Numbered from the stretch's first letter, positions 1-7,712 are shown. The stretch: 17,540 nucleotides of DNA from Campylobacteraceae bacterium (GCA_026986085.1 JALSPE010000026.1:1-17540); one strand, 5' to 3'. Notes: generated by a model from the sequence alone, not told the origin. Numbers and translations: made by a program.

Positions 1-353
1 AGAGTTACCATTTTTACTACCATACCTCCTAATCTACTAGCACCAGAGAGATAATCTCTATCACTAAATCTATTAATTATCTTATATATAAGTTTAATAA
101 CAATAAAAATAGAGATAAAAATTACAAAAATAGATATTAGATTTAGCAAAGGAGTAGATAAAGTTTGAAATATATTATCATTAAGATAACTTGTTAAGCT
201 ATCTTTGTAATAGGTTGCAATAAATATAGCTCCTACTGTTGATAATGCATTAAAAAGCTCTTTGGTAAAACCACTAATAAGTCCTTTTAATGATAATAAA
301 ACTATTAAACCTAATACTACTGCATCAAACATATTAAAATCAAAACCATCCAT
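1..353 (-). CDS. cvpA: CvpA family inner-membrane protein, partial (C-terminus beyond window)
   Basis: The first 117 codons are visible, from an ATG at 353 preceded by a strong ribosome site (AGGGGG, 7 bases upstream). The protein starts MDGFDFNMFDAVVLGLIVLL, followed by the typical CvpA layout: an N-terminal helix, a short G-rich turn (LKGLISGFTKELFN), a second helix with TVGAIFIATYY, and a third long hydrophobic helix before the reading frame leaves the window. CvpA proteins are small four-helix inner-membrane proteins linked to colicin V production in E. coli and to envelope stress tolerance; the molecular role is unsettled. It lies 18 bases after pilT and is the last visible gene of gatC-pilT-cvpA. 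Family assignment is by overall pattern. Confidence 0.8.
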   Translation of the reverse strand, partial: MDGFDFNMFDAVVLGLIVLLSLKGLISGFTKELFNALSTVGAIFIATYYKDSLTSYLNDNIFQTLSTPLLNLISIFVIFISIFIVIKLIYKIINRFSDRDYLSGASRLGGMVVKMVT

Positions 354-371
354 TTTAAACCCCCTAAAATT

Positions 372-1439
372 TTACTCTAAACCTAATTGCCTTTTTAATT
401 CATCTGGATAGTAGGCAAAGGTTATAGCATCTTCAATGCTAATTATACCTTTATTTACTAAATCTACTAAGTTTTTAGTTTGTGTTTGCATACCAGTCTC
501 GCCTTGACCTAGTTGCATTGTAGAGTAAATTTGATGAACTTTACCCTCACGAATTAGGTTACCAACTGCATCATTATTTATCATAATTTCAAATGCAGCT
601 ACCCTTCCACCACCAATTCTCGGTATAAGAGCCTGAGATATAACAGCTTGTAGTGAGCTAGATAACATTGCTCTAATTTGGCTCTGCTCAGCTGCATCAA
701 AGCTATCGATAATACGGTTAATACTCTTTGGTGCAGAGTTTGTGTGCAATGTTCCAAATACTAAGTGACCTGTCTCTGCTGCTGTTAGAGCTGCAGATAT
801 TGTTTCGCTATCACGCATCTCCCCAATTAATATTACATCTGGATCTTGTCTTAAAACATACTTTAAACCCGAAGCAAAGTTTTCGGTATCACTCTCTACC
901 TCTCTGTGTGATATTGTAGATTTAACTGGAGTGTGTAAAAACTCCACAGGATCTTCAATAGTTACAATATGTTTATAATAGTTTCTATTAATTTCATTAA
1001 CCATAGATGCCAAGGTTGTAGATTTACCAGAACCAGTTGGTCCAGTAACTAAAACCAATCCACGATGCAACTTTGTTAATTCCGCAAACAAATCAGGTGC
1101 ATTTAACTCCTCTAGCGTAGGGGTTTTTGTTGGAATAATCCTTAATGCTGCTGATAGACTGCCCATTGTTTTATAAACATTAAAACGAAACCTAGCCTCT
1201 TCATTAAAGGCAAACATACCATCAACTTCACCTTTTTCATTTAACTTTTTTATCTGTCTGTCATTTAACATAGGGTAAACCAGCTCTTCTGTTTCACTCT
1301 TAATTAATTTTGGATAATTTAACTTTTTTAAAGAGCCATCTATCCTTAGGGATGGGTGGTCACCTGTATTTATATGAAGATCTGATGCTTTTGTATCTAA
1401 AAGCGCTTTTATTAAGGGTGCTATTTTCAATTCTGACAT
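372..1439 (-). CDS. pilT: PilT-like type IV pilus retraction ATPase
   Basis: A 355-residue secretion ATPase of the PilT/GspE superfamily, close to the usual PilT length. An N-terminal PAS-like region (about 1-100) is followed by the RecA-like ATPase core. Visible motifs are the Walker A GPTGSGKST (133-141), Asp box TIEDPVEF (160-167), Walker B region with ILIGEMRD (203-210) and His box GHLVFGTLHT (224-233). Near the C-terminus AVGNLIREGKVHQ (291-303) matches the PilT AIRNLIRE signature needed for retraction, which argues for PilT over the assembly ATPase PilB. PilT powers pilus retraction for twitching and DNA uptake, which fits with dprA elsewhere in the window. The ATG has AAAGGA seven bases upstream, and gatC ends 10 bases before it. 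No pilin or PilB gene is in the window. A PilU-type paralogue cannot be excluded. Confidence 0.93.
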   Translation of the reverse strand: MSELKIAPLIKALLDTKASDLHINTGDHPSLRIDGSLKKLNYPKLIKSETEELVYPMLNDRQIKKLNEKGEVDGMFAFNEEARFRFNVYKTMGSLSAALRIIPTKTPTLEELNAPDLFAELTKLHRGLVLVTGPTGSGKSTTLASMVNEINRNYYKHIVTIEDPVEFLHTPVKSTISHREVESDTENFASGLKYVLRQDPDVILIGEMRDSETISAALTAAETGHLVFGTLHTNSAPKSINRIIDSFDAAEQSQIRAMLSSSLQAVISQALIPRIGGGRVAAFEIMINNDAVGNLIREGKVHQIYSTMQLGQGETGMQTQTKNLVDLVNKGIISIEDAITFAYYPDELKRQLGLE

Positions 1440-1449
1440 AATTTTTCCT

Positions 1450-1740
1450 TTATTCTATTATTGCTGGAACAATGAAGAAATTATCTTCACTCATTGGTGC
1501 ATTTTTAATAATAGATTGATTAATCTCTCTATTACACTCTGGAGTATCAACTCTTAGTGGAGTTCCACCATCTAGAGTTGAAAAGAAGCTGTCTATATTA
1601 GAGGTATCTAATTCGCTTAAGCTATCAACATATTCTACTATCTCTGATAACTGTGAAATTACCTCTTCTCTCTTATTTTCAGAAACTTTTAAATTTGAAA
1701 GGTTCTCCAATTTATCTAATAATTTACTATCTATTTTCAC
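1450..1740 (-). CDS. gatC: Asp-tRNA(Asn)/Glu-tRNA(Gln) amidotransferase subunit C
   Basis: This 96-residue protein is the small subunit of GatCAB, which converts Glu-tRNA(Gln) (and Asp-tRNA(Asn)) to the amide-charged form, a route used by Campylobacterota. Length and layout match GatC: an N-terminal helix (LLDKLENLSNLKVSE), a second helix with QLSEIVEYVDSLSELDTS, the middle LRVDTPE segment and the conserved tail FFIVPAIIE. The start is GTG at 1740, chosen because the family begins just there and an AAAGGTG ribosome site lies upstream on the minus strand. It is the first gene of gatC-pilT-cvpA and reads from a promoter region shared with the divergent gene at 1840. gatA and gatB are not in the window, so the amidotransferase genes are dispersed, as is common in this group. 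Confidence 0.92.
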   Translation of the reverse strand: MKIDSKLLDKLENLSNLKVSENKREEVISQLSEIVEYVDSLSELDTSNIDSFFSTLDGGTPLRVDTPECNREINQSIIKNAPMSEDNFFIVPAIIE

Positions 1741-1770
1741 TTATTTACACCTTTTTTTAAACTTTTACAA

Positions 1771-1776
1771 ATTATA
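1771..1776 (-). promoter_or_regulatory. -10 element of gatC-pilT-cvpA promoter
   Basis: On the minus strand this reads TATAAT, 30 bases before the gatC GTG, with A/T-rich tracts upstream. No convincing -35 is seen, as is usual for sigma-70 promoters of Campylobacterota. It is divergent to the TATAAT at 1810-1815. Confidence 0.5.
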
Positions 1777-1806
1777 TTGAAAATTGCTTTAAAACTTTAT
1801 TTAATA

Positions 1807-1815
1807 TGATATAAT
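1807..1815 (+). promoter_or_regulatory. Extended -10 promoter of the FTR-like gene
   Basis: The sequence TGATATAAT is a perfect extended -10 (TGn plus TATAAT) with a T-rich upstream tract. The predicted start of transcription at about 1822 leaves an 18-base leader holding the AAAAGG ribosome site. It probably drives the gene at 1840, dapE and the next two genes. Confidence 0.65.
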
Positions 1816-1839
1816 TGTGTAAAAAAAAGGTTATTGAAG

Positions 1840-2187
1840 ATGAAACAGATAGATATGAGCTCAGAAGAGTTTTTAGAAGAGTTTGAAAAAACAAAAAAAT
1901 TTACAGATAAAGTAAATAAAAATTTTGGTTGGGTATATCATCCTGAGTTTGATGTTGTAGAGGGTGTTACAATGGGTTTGGCAAGAAATAAAATGCTATA
2001 TGGTAAAAGGTTTTGCCCTTGTTTTATGGTAATAGAAGAAGATGGAAAGCCCAAAAGTGCTGATGATAGAATATGTCCTTGTAAACCAGCAATAGAAAAA
2101 GAGATACCGCAAGAGGGTAAGTGCCATTGTGGAATATTTTGCACACCTGAATATGTTCAAGAGTATAAAAAAGAGAATGGTAAATAG
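1840..2187 (+). CDS. Ferredoxin-thioredoxin reductase catalytic-subunit-like Fe-S protein
   Basis: A protein of 115 residues carrying the cysteine signature of the catalytic (beta) chain of ferredoxin-thioredoxin reductase: CPC (59-61), CPC (79-81) and CHC (95-97), plus a seventh Cys at 101. In the family four of these bind a 4Fe-4S cluster and two form the redox-active disulfide; by analogy the disulfide here would be C61-C97. The spacing (17 residues between the CPC motifs, 13 before CHC) is a little longer than in cyanobacterial proteins. The start is ATG 1840, not the in-frame TTG at 1834, because AAAAGG lies 9 bases before ATG but only 3 before TTG. No variable (alpha) subunit is nearby, so the electron donor and target thioredoxin are unknown. 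dapE starts 8 bases downstream. Confidence 0.85.
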   Translation: MKQIDMSSEEFLEEFEKTKKFTDKVNKNFGWVYHPEFDVVEGVTMGLARNKMLYGKRFCPCFMVIEEDGKPKSADDRICPCKPAIEKEIPQEGKCHCGIFCTPEYVQEYKKENGK

Positions 2188-2195
2188 GAAAAAAA

Positions 2196-3299
2196 TTGAA
2201 AGATTATGATATTATAGACCTATTTATAAAATTGCTTAGTGCTAAATCTATTACTCCAGATGATGATGGCTTAATGGATTTTATTGCAGATTATTTAAAT
2301 GATTTTGAAGCAATAAGGGTAGATAAGTGCGGAGTTAAAAACCTATTTTTAACTAAAAAGTTTAAAGATGGAGAGCATTTGTGCTTTGGAGGTCATGTAG
2401 ATGTTGTTCCGCCTGGAGTCGGTTGGAGTAGCGACCCTTTTGTTCCTAAAATTGAAGATGGAAAGATATATGCAAGAGGCACTCAAGATATGAAGAGTGG
2501 TGTGGCATCTTTTCTTAAAGCAGTTAATGAGACAAAAGATTTTAATGGTAGATTGTCTATACTGCTAACTTCTGATGAAGAGGGAGATGCAACATATGGA
2601 ACTCAAATTCTCTTAAAAGAGCTTAAAAGTAGAAACCTGCTTCCTGACTATGCTGTAGTTGCAGAGCCAACTTGTGAGGATATATTTGGTGATGCAATTA
2701 AGATAGGAAGAAGAGGCTCAAACAATGGAGTAATTAGAATTTTGGGTAAACAAGGTCACGCTGCTTATCCCAAAAAGGCTATTAACCCTGTTAATCTACT
2801 TGCTCCAATTTTACCAAATATTGCAGGTAAAAATTTAGATAGTGGAGATGAGTTTTTTGAACCAAGTCAATTTGTAATTACAGATATTCGTGGTGGAATG
2901 GAAGTTACAAATGTAACTCCTGGTATGGTTAAATTGATGTTTAATGTCCGAAATTCAACAGCTACAACTCCAGATAATATTGAAGAGTTTGTAAGAAATA
3001 ACTTTAAAGATTTAGATTATGAATTTGACTTTAAGCCATCAGCTAAACCATTTATGACCAATCCAGATAGCAAAATAGTAAAACTTTTGGTAAAATCAAT
3101 TAAAGATACTACAAGCGTAGATACAAAGCTATCAACTGCTGGTGGAACAAGTGATGCAAGATTTTTTGGAGAGTATGGAGTTGAAACAGTAGAGTTTGGG
3201 GTAATTAACGATACAATACACGCTCCAAACGAGAGAACCTCTATAGAAGAGGTTGAATCTTTATATAGGGTATTTAAAGAGTTAATTAAAGAGTTTTAA
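2196..3299 (+). CDS. dapE: Succinyl-diaminopimelate desuccinylase
   Basis: This M20-family metallopeptidase-fold enzyme of 367 residues removes succinate from N-succinyl-LL-diaminopimelate, a step to lysine and the meso-DAP of peptidoglycan. Metal and catalytic residues are visible: H67 and D69 in GGHVDVVPPG, D98 in ARGTQDMKSG, the EE pair 128-129 in TSDEEGDATYGT, E157 in AEPT, and H342 in IHAPNE. GRRGSNNG (171-178) with GKQGHAAYP (184-192) and the STAGGTSDARFF stretch (313-324) are typical of DapE and separate it from ArgE and carboxypeptidase G2. The start is TTG at 2196, with AGGA from the preceding stop region 6 bases upstream. Length is normal. The stop overlaps the next start by one base (TAATG). 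Confidence 0.95.
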   Translation: MKDYDIIDLFIKLLSAKSITPDDDGLMDFIADYLNDFEAIRVDKCGVKNLFLTKKFKDGEHLCFGGHVDVVPPGVGWSSDPFVPKIEDGKIYARGTQDMKSGVASFLKAVNETKDFNGRLSILLTSDEEGDATYGTQILLKELKSRNLLPDYAVVAEPTCEDIFGDAIKIGRRGSNNGVIRILGKQGHAAYPKKAINPVNLLAPILPNIAGKNLDSGDEFFEPSQFVITDIRGGMEVTNVTPGMVKLMFNVRNSTATTPDNIEEFVRNNFKDLDYEFDFKPSAKPFMTNPDSKIVKLLVKSIKDTTSVDTKLSTAGGTSDARFFGEYGVETVEFGVINDTIHAPNERTSIEEVESLYRVFKELIKEF

Positions 3300-3691
3300 T
3301 GAATATACAACAGATAGTAATAGTTACAATTTTAATTGAAATTATAGAGATAATGCTTCAGTATAATAGCACACTAAAGGGTTCGTTGTATAAACTATAT
3401 GGATATTACGATAAGAGTCCTTTTCTATTTTTTGCCTCTAATTTAGGGTATATATGGTTACTCTTTATATCTATAAACTATGGTGTATTTGATTTAGCTA
3501 TTATCTTTGCAGTTATACTCAAATCTATAGATATATTTACAAAGATGGAATTAATAAAAAGAGTATTTATTAAAAAGGATATTAATTATCTAAATGAAAT
3601 TAGCCCAATTATTGAAGCAAAAGCACCATACTGGATGTGGCTAATTGGTCCAATAACTTATCCATATATTGTATATGTAGCACTATCTTAA
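3299..3691 (+). CDS. Small polytopic membrane protein of unknown function
   Basis: This 130-residue hydrophobic protein overlaps the dapE stop by one base, so it is probably translationally coupled to dapE. Membrane segments are likely at about 4-20, 41-62, 63-80 and 110-129; a basic cytoplasmic-looking loop (KMELIKRVFIKKD, 82-94) lies between the third and fourth. I see no catalytic motif, signal peptidase site or cysteine cluster and do not recognise the family. It lies just before a LolD-like ATPase whose permease is missing here, but it is too short and lacks the large periplasmic domain of LolC/LolE/FtsX-type partners. Confidence 0.75.
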   Translation: MNIQQIVIVTILIEIIEIMLQYNSTLKGSLYKLYGYYDKSPFLFFASNLGYIWLLFISINYGVFDLAIIFAVILKSIDIFTKMELIKRVFIKKDINYLNEISPIIEAKAPYWMWLIGPITYPYIVYVALS

Positions 3692-3707
3692 AAGTTTAAG
3701 GATATTT

Positions 3708-4370
3708 ATGGAAATTGTAATTGAAAATAGACCACTTCTTATGGCAGATAGTATATCAAAAAGTTATGACTATCAACTATTTGATAATTTATCTCTATCG
3801 CTATATTCTCAACAGAGTGTATCTGTAATGGGTAGAAGCGGAACGGGCAAATCTACACTTTTACATATACTATCTACACTTCTTAAGCCAGATAGTGGTA
3901 GTGTTAAGATATTAGATAATGATATATATACTCTTAAAAAAGAGCAAATAGATACTATACGCAGAAGTAGTATTGGAATTATATTTCAATCTCACTACCT
4001 TTTTAAGGGAATGACAGCTTTAGAGAATGTAGAGTCTGCAACTTTACTCTCTAAAACCTCTATAGATAGAGATATATTTGAAATATTAGAGATAGAGAGT
4101 GTAATAGACAAAAGAGTAGGTGATCTATCTGGTGGACAGCAACAAAGAGTCTCTATTGCTAGAGTTTTAAGCAAAAAACCTAAAATTATATTTGCAGATG
4201 AACCAACAGGAAATTTAGATAAAGATACAGCAAATATTGTAATGGATGCTCTGAATATATATATAAAAGATAATGATGCAGCACTTTTTTTGGTTACACA
4301 CGATGAAGAAATAGCTAAAAAAACCCAAAAATTATACTTTTTAGATAATAAAAAGTTAAATATTAGATAA
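3708..4370 (+). CDS. LolD/MacB-type ABC transporter ATP-binding protein
   Basis: A nucleotide-binding subunit of 220 residues with all core motifs: Walker A GRSGTGKST (42-50), Q-loop Q94 in FQSHYLFKG, signature LSGGQQQR (140-147), Walker B IIFADEPTGNLD (160-171) and switch His 198 in VTHDE. The DEPTGNLD and FQ.H.L patterns belong to the LolD/MacB/FtsE group, which extracts lipoproteins or powers envelope machines rather than importing solutes. The ATG is preceded by AAGGA with 5-base spacing, 16 bases after the membrane protein. No LolC/LolE-like permease is visible, so the partner must be encoded elsewhere. The neighbouring lipoprotein gene makes an envelope role plausible, but LolD versus another subgroup member cannot be settled here. 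Confidence 0.8.
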   Translation: MEIVIENRPLLMADSISKSYDYQLFDNLSLSLYSQQSVSVMGRSGTGKSTLLHILSTLLKPDSGSVKILDNDIYTLKKEQIDTIRRSSIGIIFQSHYLFKGMTALENVESATLLSKTSIDRDIFEILEIESVIDKRVGDLSGGQQQRVSIARVLSKKPKIIFADEPTGNLDKDTANIVMDALNIYIKDNDAALFLVTHDEEIAKKTQKLYFLDNKKLNIR

Positions 4371-4384
4371 ATAGACATTTTTTT

Positions 4385-4393
4385 TGTTATAAT
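4385..4393 (+). promoter_or_regulatory. Extended -10 promoter of the lipoprotein gene
   Basis: TGTTATAAT, a perfect extended -10, follows a run of eight T. The predicted transcription start is near 4400, leaving a leader of about 22 bases with AAAAGG before the ATG at 4422. Confidence 0.6.
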
Positions 4394-4421
4394 ATCAAAA
4401 AATATAAAAGGTGTCGATATT

Positions 4422-4967
4422 ATGAAGAGAGTCTATTTACCTATTCTATTGAGTATAACTTTTTTAACAAGCTGTGCATCTATCAATAACCCTTTTGCCA
4501 AAAGAGAAACTATTGAGATAAAAGAGGGTTATCTCTCACTTAAAAATATAAATACTAATTTAGCAAAGCAGATGCCTTTAATTCAAAAAGTTGGTAAGAA
4601 TAAGATAAAAATAGTATCTGCTACTACTTTTGCAGGAAAAGATGGAAAATCATTGATTACAGAGATTGAGTTCATCTTTACAAGTTTTGAAATTCCAGAA
4701 GGGTTACCATCGATTGCAAGAGTAAAAAGTTCTCTAACTTATGATCTTAAAACAAAAGAGTTTAAATTAGATAATATTTCAGAGCCCCAAGTTAAATTTT
4801 TAAAAGAGTCTTTAGTTGAGTATATAAATCCAAAACAGAAAAAATTTATATCAGATACAATAGTTTTAAAACTTTATGATTTAATATTACATAAATCTAA
4901 AAAAGAGTTAAGAGCAATGAAGGGCTTTATTGTAAAAGAGGGTAAAATTAAAATTATTTTTAAATAG
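4422..4967 (+). CDS. DUF1439 (YceB)-like envelope lipoprotein
   Basis: A 181-residue protein with a type II signal peptide: basic MKR, hydrophobic core LPILLSITF, lipobox LTSC with Cys18 as the expected lipidated residue. The mature part alternates amphipathic helix and strand, ending with a strand-like tail (EGKIKIIFK). Its overall order resembles E. coli YceB: an N-terminal strand and helix, a charged strand region, the YDLKTKEFKLDNI stretch (110-122), a long helix and a final E-G-x-I-x-I strand. YceB is a DUF1439 lipoprotein of unknown function. This match is from pattern memory only. It has its own promoter (4385-4393) and follows the LolD-like gene by 51 bases. Residues S19 and I20 after Cys18 do not suggest an inner-membrane retention Asp, so outer-membrane sorting is more likely. 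Confidence 0.65.
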   Translation: MKRVYLPILLSITFLTSCASINNPFAKRETIEIKEGYLSLKNINTNLAKQMPLIQKVGKNKIKIVSATTFAGKDGKSLITEIEFIFTSFEIPEGLPSIARVKSSLTYDLKTKEFKLDNISEPQVKFLKESLVEYINPKQKKFISDTIVLKLYDLILHKSKKELRAMKGFIVKEGKIKIIFK

Positions 4968-5005
4968 TTTAATTTAATTTCATAATATTTTTATTAAAAA
5001 TAAGG

Positions 5006-5011
5006 TATAAA
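5006..5011 (+). promoter_or_regulatory. Possible -10 element of glyA
   Basis: TATAAA lies 28 bases before the glyA start, downstream of an A/T-rich tract. It has no TG extension. This is a weak call, made because glyA is separated by 72 bases from the preceding gene and needs a promoter. Confidence 0.3.
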
Positions 5012-5039
5012 TTCGTATTATTTTATTCTAAGGAATGTT

Positions 5040-6290
5040 ATGAGTTATGAGATAGAGAAGTTTGACCCTGAGATATTTGATGCAATAGAGAGTGAATTAA
5101 CTAGACAAAATAATCACCTAGAGATGATTGCTAGTGAGAATTTTACTCAACCAGCTGTTATGGAAGCTATGGGTAGTGTATTTACAAATAAATATGCAGA
5201 AGGTTATCCAAATAAGAGATACTATGGTGGTTGTGAATATGCAGATAAGGTAGAGCAGTTAGCAATAGATAGATTATGTGAGCTTTTTGATTGTAAATTT
5301 GCAAATGTTCAGCCACACTCTGGTTCTCAGGCAAATGGAGCAGTATATGCAGCACTTCTAAAGCCTTATGATAAGATTTTGGGTATGGATTTAAGTCATG
5401 GTGGGCATTTGACTCATGGTTCAAAGCCTAGCTTCTCTGGAAAGAATTATCAAAGTTTTACTTATGGTGTTGAGCTTGATGGTAGAATTAACTACGATAA
5501 AGTTATGGAGATTGCAAAGATAGTTCAACCAAAAATTATAGTTTGTGGTGCAAGTGCATATGCAAGAGAGATTGATTTTAAAAAATTTAGAGAGATAGCA
5601 GATGAAGTTGGGGCTATTTTGTTTGCAGATGTTGCACACATTGCTGGGCTTGTTGTTGCTAATGAGCATATGAGTCCATTTCCATATGCAGATGTTGTAA
5701 CAACTACAACTCATAAAACTCTTGCAGGTCCAAGAGGTGGGGCTATTATGACAAATGATGAAGATATAGCTAAAAAGATAAACTCTGCAATCTTCCCAGG
5801 TCTTCAAGGTGGTCCACTTGTGCATGTAATAGCAGCTAAAGCAGTTGGATTTAAACACAATCTATCTCCAGAGTGGAAAGAGTATGCAAAGCAAGTTAAG
5901 GCAAATGCTGCAAAGTTAGCTGAAGTTTTAGTTTCTCGTGGATATGATGTAGTGAGTGGAGGAACAGATAATCACCTTGTGTTGGTTAGTTTCTTAAACA
6001 AAGAGTTTAGTGGTAAAGATGCAGACGCAGCTCTTGGGAATGCAGGTATTACAGTAAACAAAAACACAGTTCCTGGCGAAACAAGAAGCCCATTTGTAAC
6101 TAGTGGTATCAGAATTGGCTCACCTGCACTTACAAGCAGAGGTATGGGTGTAGCTGAGTTTGAAAAAATTGCAAACTGGATTTCTGATATCTTAGATGAC
6201 ATCAATAACACTGAGCTTCAGGCAAAAATAAAAGATGAAGTTAAAGAGTTGGCATCAAATTTTATAATATATGACAAGCCAATCTATTAA
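5040..6290 (+). CDS. glyA: Serine hydroxymethyltransferase
   Basis: A PLP enzyme of 416 residues, the usual bacterial length, that interconverts serine and glycine and loads tetrahydrofolate with the one-carbon unit. The PLP lysine is K226 in TTTTHKTLAGPRGG. Other signatures are MIASENF (29-35), YAEGYPNKRYYGG (52-64), HSGSQAN (93-99), and FADVAHIAGL (195-204) with D197 and H200. AAGGA lies 5 bases before the ATG; an ATG at 5035 is out of frame and closer to that site, so it is rejected. Codon use looks a little more polished than in its neighbours, as expected for a highly expressed gene. The end overlaps the next gene by 20 bases. Confidence 0.97.
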   Translation: MSYEIEKFDPEIFDAIESELTRQNNHLEMIASENFTQPAVMEAMGSVFTNKYAEGYPNKRYYGGCEYADKVEQLAIDRLCELFDCKFANVQPHSGSQANGAVYAALLKPYDKILGMDLSHGGHLTHGSKPSFSGKNYQSFTYGVELDGRINYDKVMEIAKIVQPKIIVCGASAYAREIDFKKFREIADEVGAILFADVAHIAGLVVANEHMSPFPYADVVTTTTHKTLAGPRGGAIMTNDEDIAKKINSAIFPGLQGGPLVHVIAAKAVGFKHNLSPEWKEYAKQVKANAAKLAEVLVSRGYDVVSGGTDNHLVLVSFLNKEFSGKDADAALGNAGITVNKNTVPGETRSPFVTSGIRIGSPALTSRGMGVAEFEKIANWISDILDDINNTELQAKIKDEVKELASNFIIYDKPIY

Positions 6291-6789
6291 TAGTATAGAA
6301 GAGTTATTACAATTAATTGTAGATAACTCTAATGGTTACTATATTAAACAAAAAAATATATCCTCTTTTAATAATAAAGATGGGCATACAATCTACTCTA
6401 AGTTTAAATATTTTGATGATAGTATAACTAAAGAGTTACTTCAAGAACATCTTAAAAACAAAATAACATTAGCAATATCTCTAGATAGTTATAAATCAAT
6501 GGTGTTTGAATATTATGGAGATAGAAAAGAGGCATTTGTAGCTCTACTAAAGTATTTTTTAAATGAAGAGGGTATAAAAAATATATTTATTACCAATAGT
6601 GACAGTAGCAAAATTACTATATTTTCTACTCTTTTTGACAACAATACGGACTTTTTTGTAAATTTAGAAAAAAAAATCAAAAAAAAATTATATGATAGAT
6701 TAATGGAAGATTGGAGAGTTCTACCCGATAGTTCACGCCCAAAAATTGGAAATCTATTAACACTTCCTAGAGAGCTGATAAAAGTTTAA
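6271..6789 (+). CDS. DUF1882-like protein of Campylobacterota
   Basis: A 172-residue soluble protein starting 20 bases inside the end of glyA, in another frame. No clear ribosome site precedes the ATG, which points to coupling with glyA translation. The middle region (GYYIKQKNISSF, then IYSKFKYFDD and LLQEHLKNKITLAISL) resembles DUF1882 proteins, which I recall from Helicobacter, Campylobacter and Sulfurimonas next to glyA. Function is unknown. The C-terminal half has a helical segment rich in Lys and Glu (KKIKKKLYDRLMEDWR, 134-149) that may bind nucleic acid or protein, but no enzymatic motif is visible. The gene family is lineage-restricted and supports the taxonomic call. Confidence 0.6.
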   Translation: MTSQSINSIEELLQLIVDNSNGYYIKQKNISSFNNKDGHTIYSKFKYFDDSITKELLQEHLKNKITLAISLDSYKSMVFEYYGDRKEAFVALLKYFLNEEGIKNIFITNSDSSKITIFSTLFDNNTDFFVNLEKKIKKKLYDRLMEDWRVLPDSSRPKIGNLLTLPRELIKV

Positions 6790-6853
6790 TTATCTAAATT
6801 ATCAAAAAATATCTCATTTTTAATATTGCTTAATATTATAATTTAATTTTTTT

Positions 6854-6862
6854 TGGTATAAT
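6854..6862 (+). promoter_or_regulatory. Extended -10 promoter of the SPOR-trpE-aroE operon
   Basis: TGGTATAAT follows a run of eight T (6847-6854). The predicted start at about 6869 leaves a leader of about 25 bases with GGAG six bases before the ATG at 6894. Confidence 0.65.
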
Positions 6863-6893
6863 AGGTGTTGAAATACTAAAATTGGAGTATATT

Positions 6894-7706
6894 ATGAGTA
6901 ACGACAACACACTAGATGACTTAATCTTAACCGACCCTGAACCAGAGAAGGCAAAGTCTAAAGGACTTTTAGCTCTTTTAGCTCTTGTTATATTACTAAT
7001 TATTGTTGGTGCAATATTGGCAAAGATGGTATTTAGTGATTCAGATAAGAGTGTTAAAGGCAATGAAGACAATAAAGTAGAGGTAGCAACTGATGTCAAT
7101 AAAAATATTAATGATAGTGTAAATAGCAATAGTGCTAATGCAGATTTAGCACCTATTAATAACGATCCAGACTTGGCTCCTATTGATAATACAAACTCTA
7201 TGCCATCTAATGTAGATACTGTAAGTGTAAATGAGAATAATAAAAATGGCAATGACCAATTTGAAAAAGCAAACAATTCACCAGTAGGCGATAGCACAAA
7301 AATTGCAAAAGATGAGAACTCATTAGGTGTAGCACCAGTAGCTAAAGGTAATAGTAATAATGATGCACCAATGAATGTAGTTGTTGAAGAGAGACCAACA
7401 AAACCTAAGCACACTACAAAGAAAAGAGAAGATAAAAAACCTAAACCTACACACACTGCAAAAGCTAAAAAACATAGCAACACAATAGGTGGAAGAGGAA
7501 CTGTATATATTCAAGTTGGCTCATTTACAAAAGGACCAGCAGATAGTTTTATTAAAAAAATAAGAAGAGCTGGATTTAAATACAGAATTAAGAGTCAAAA
7601 TGGATATAGAAGAGTATTTGTAGGACCTTTTGAAAGCAGACAAGAGGCATCAAGATATTTAGGAAAAGTAAGAGGACAAATTAATCCTCAAGCATTTATT
7701 AAGTAG
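6894..7706 (+). CDS. SPOR-domain inner-membrane protein
   Basis: A bitopic protein of 270 residues. A short cytoplasmic tail (1-23) precedes one membrane helix (about 24-46, GLLALLALVILLIIVGAI), then a long low-complexity periplasmic linker rich in Asn, Asp and Lys, and a C-terminal SPOR domain (about 202-270; VYIQVGSF, FVGPFESRQEA). SPOR domains bind denuded peptidoglycan glycans at the division site, so a septum or cell-wall role is likely. The linker holds a tandem repeat DLAPINNDP/DLAPIDN (84-99) and a basic Lys/Pro/Thr stretch (168-195). ATG 6894 is chosen over the in-frame TTG at 6882 because that TTG lies inside the TTGGAG ribosome site. It is the first gene of the operon with trpE and aroE; the functional link with aromatic synthesis is not obvious. 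Confidence 0.88.
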   Translation: MSNDNTLDDLILTDPEPEKAKSKGLLALLALVILLIIVGAILAKMVFSDSDKSVKGNEDNKVEVATDVNKNINDSVNSNSANADLAPINNDPDLAPIDNTNSMPSNVDTVSVNENNKNGNDQFEKANNSPVGDSTKIAKDENSLGVAPVAKGNSNNDAPMNVVVEERPTKPKHTTKKREDKKPKPTHTAKAKKHSNTIGGRGTVYIQVGSFTKGPADSFIKKIRRAGFKYRIKSQNGYRRVFVGPFESRQEASRYLGKVRGQINPQAFIK

Positions 7707-7712
7707 TTTTTT

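Noticed and set aside
84..135. A/T-rich stretch at the left edge as an intergenic region
   Set aside because: On the minus strand it translates into the hydrophobic helices of the CvpA protein without a stop.
2181..2200. A separate promoter for dapE
   Set aside because: Only 8 bases separate the genes and no -10 is present; co-transcription is simpler.
5421..5858. A 145-residue Cys-rich frame on the minus strand
   Set aside because: It is antisense to the conserved glyA core; the Cys and Asn bias is that of a shadow frame.
6836..7483. A 215-residue hydrophobic frame on the minus strand
   Set aside because: It is antisense to the SPOR-domain gene, whose low-complexity linker leaves the other strand open by chance.
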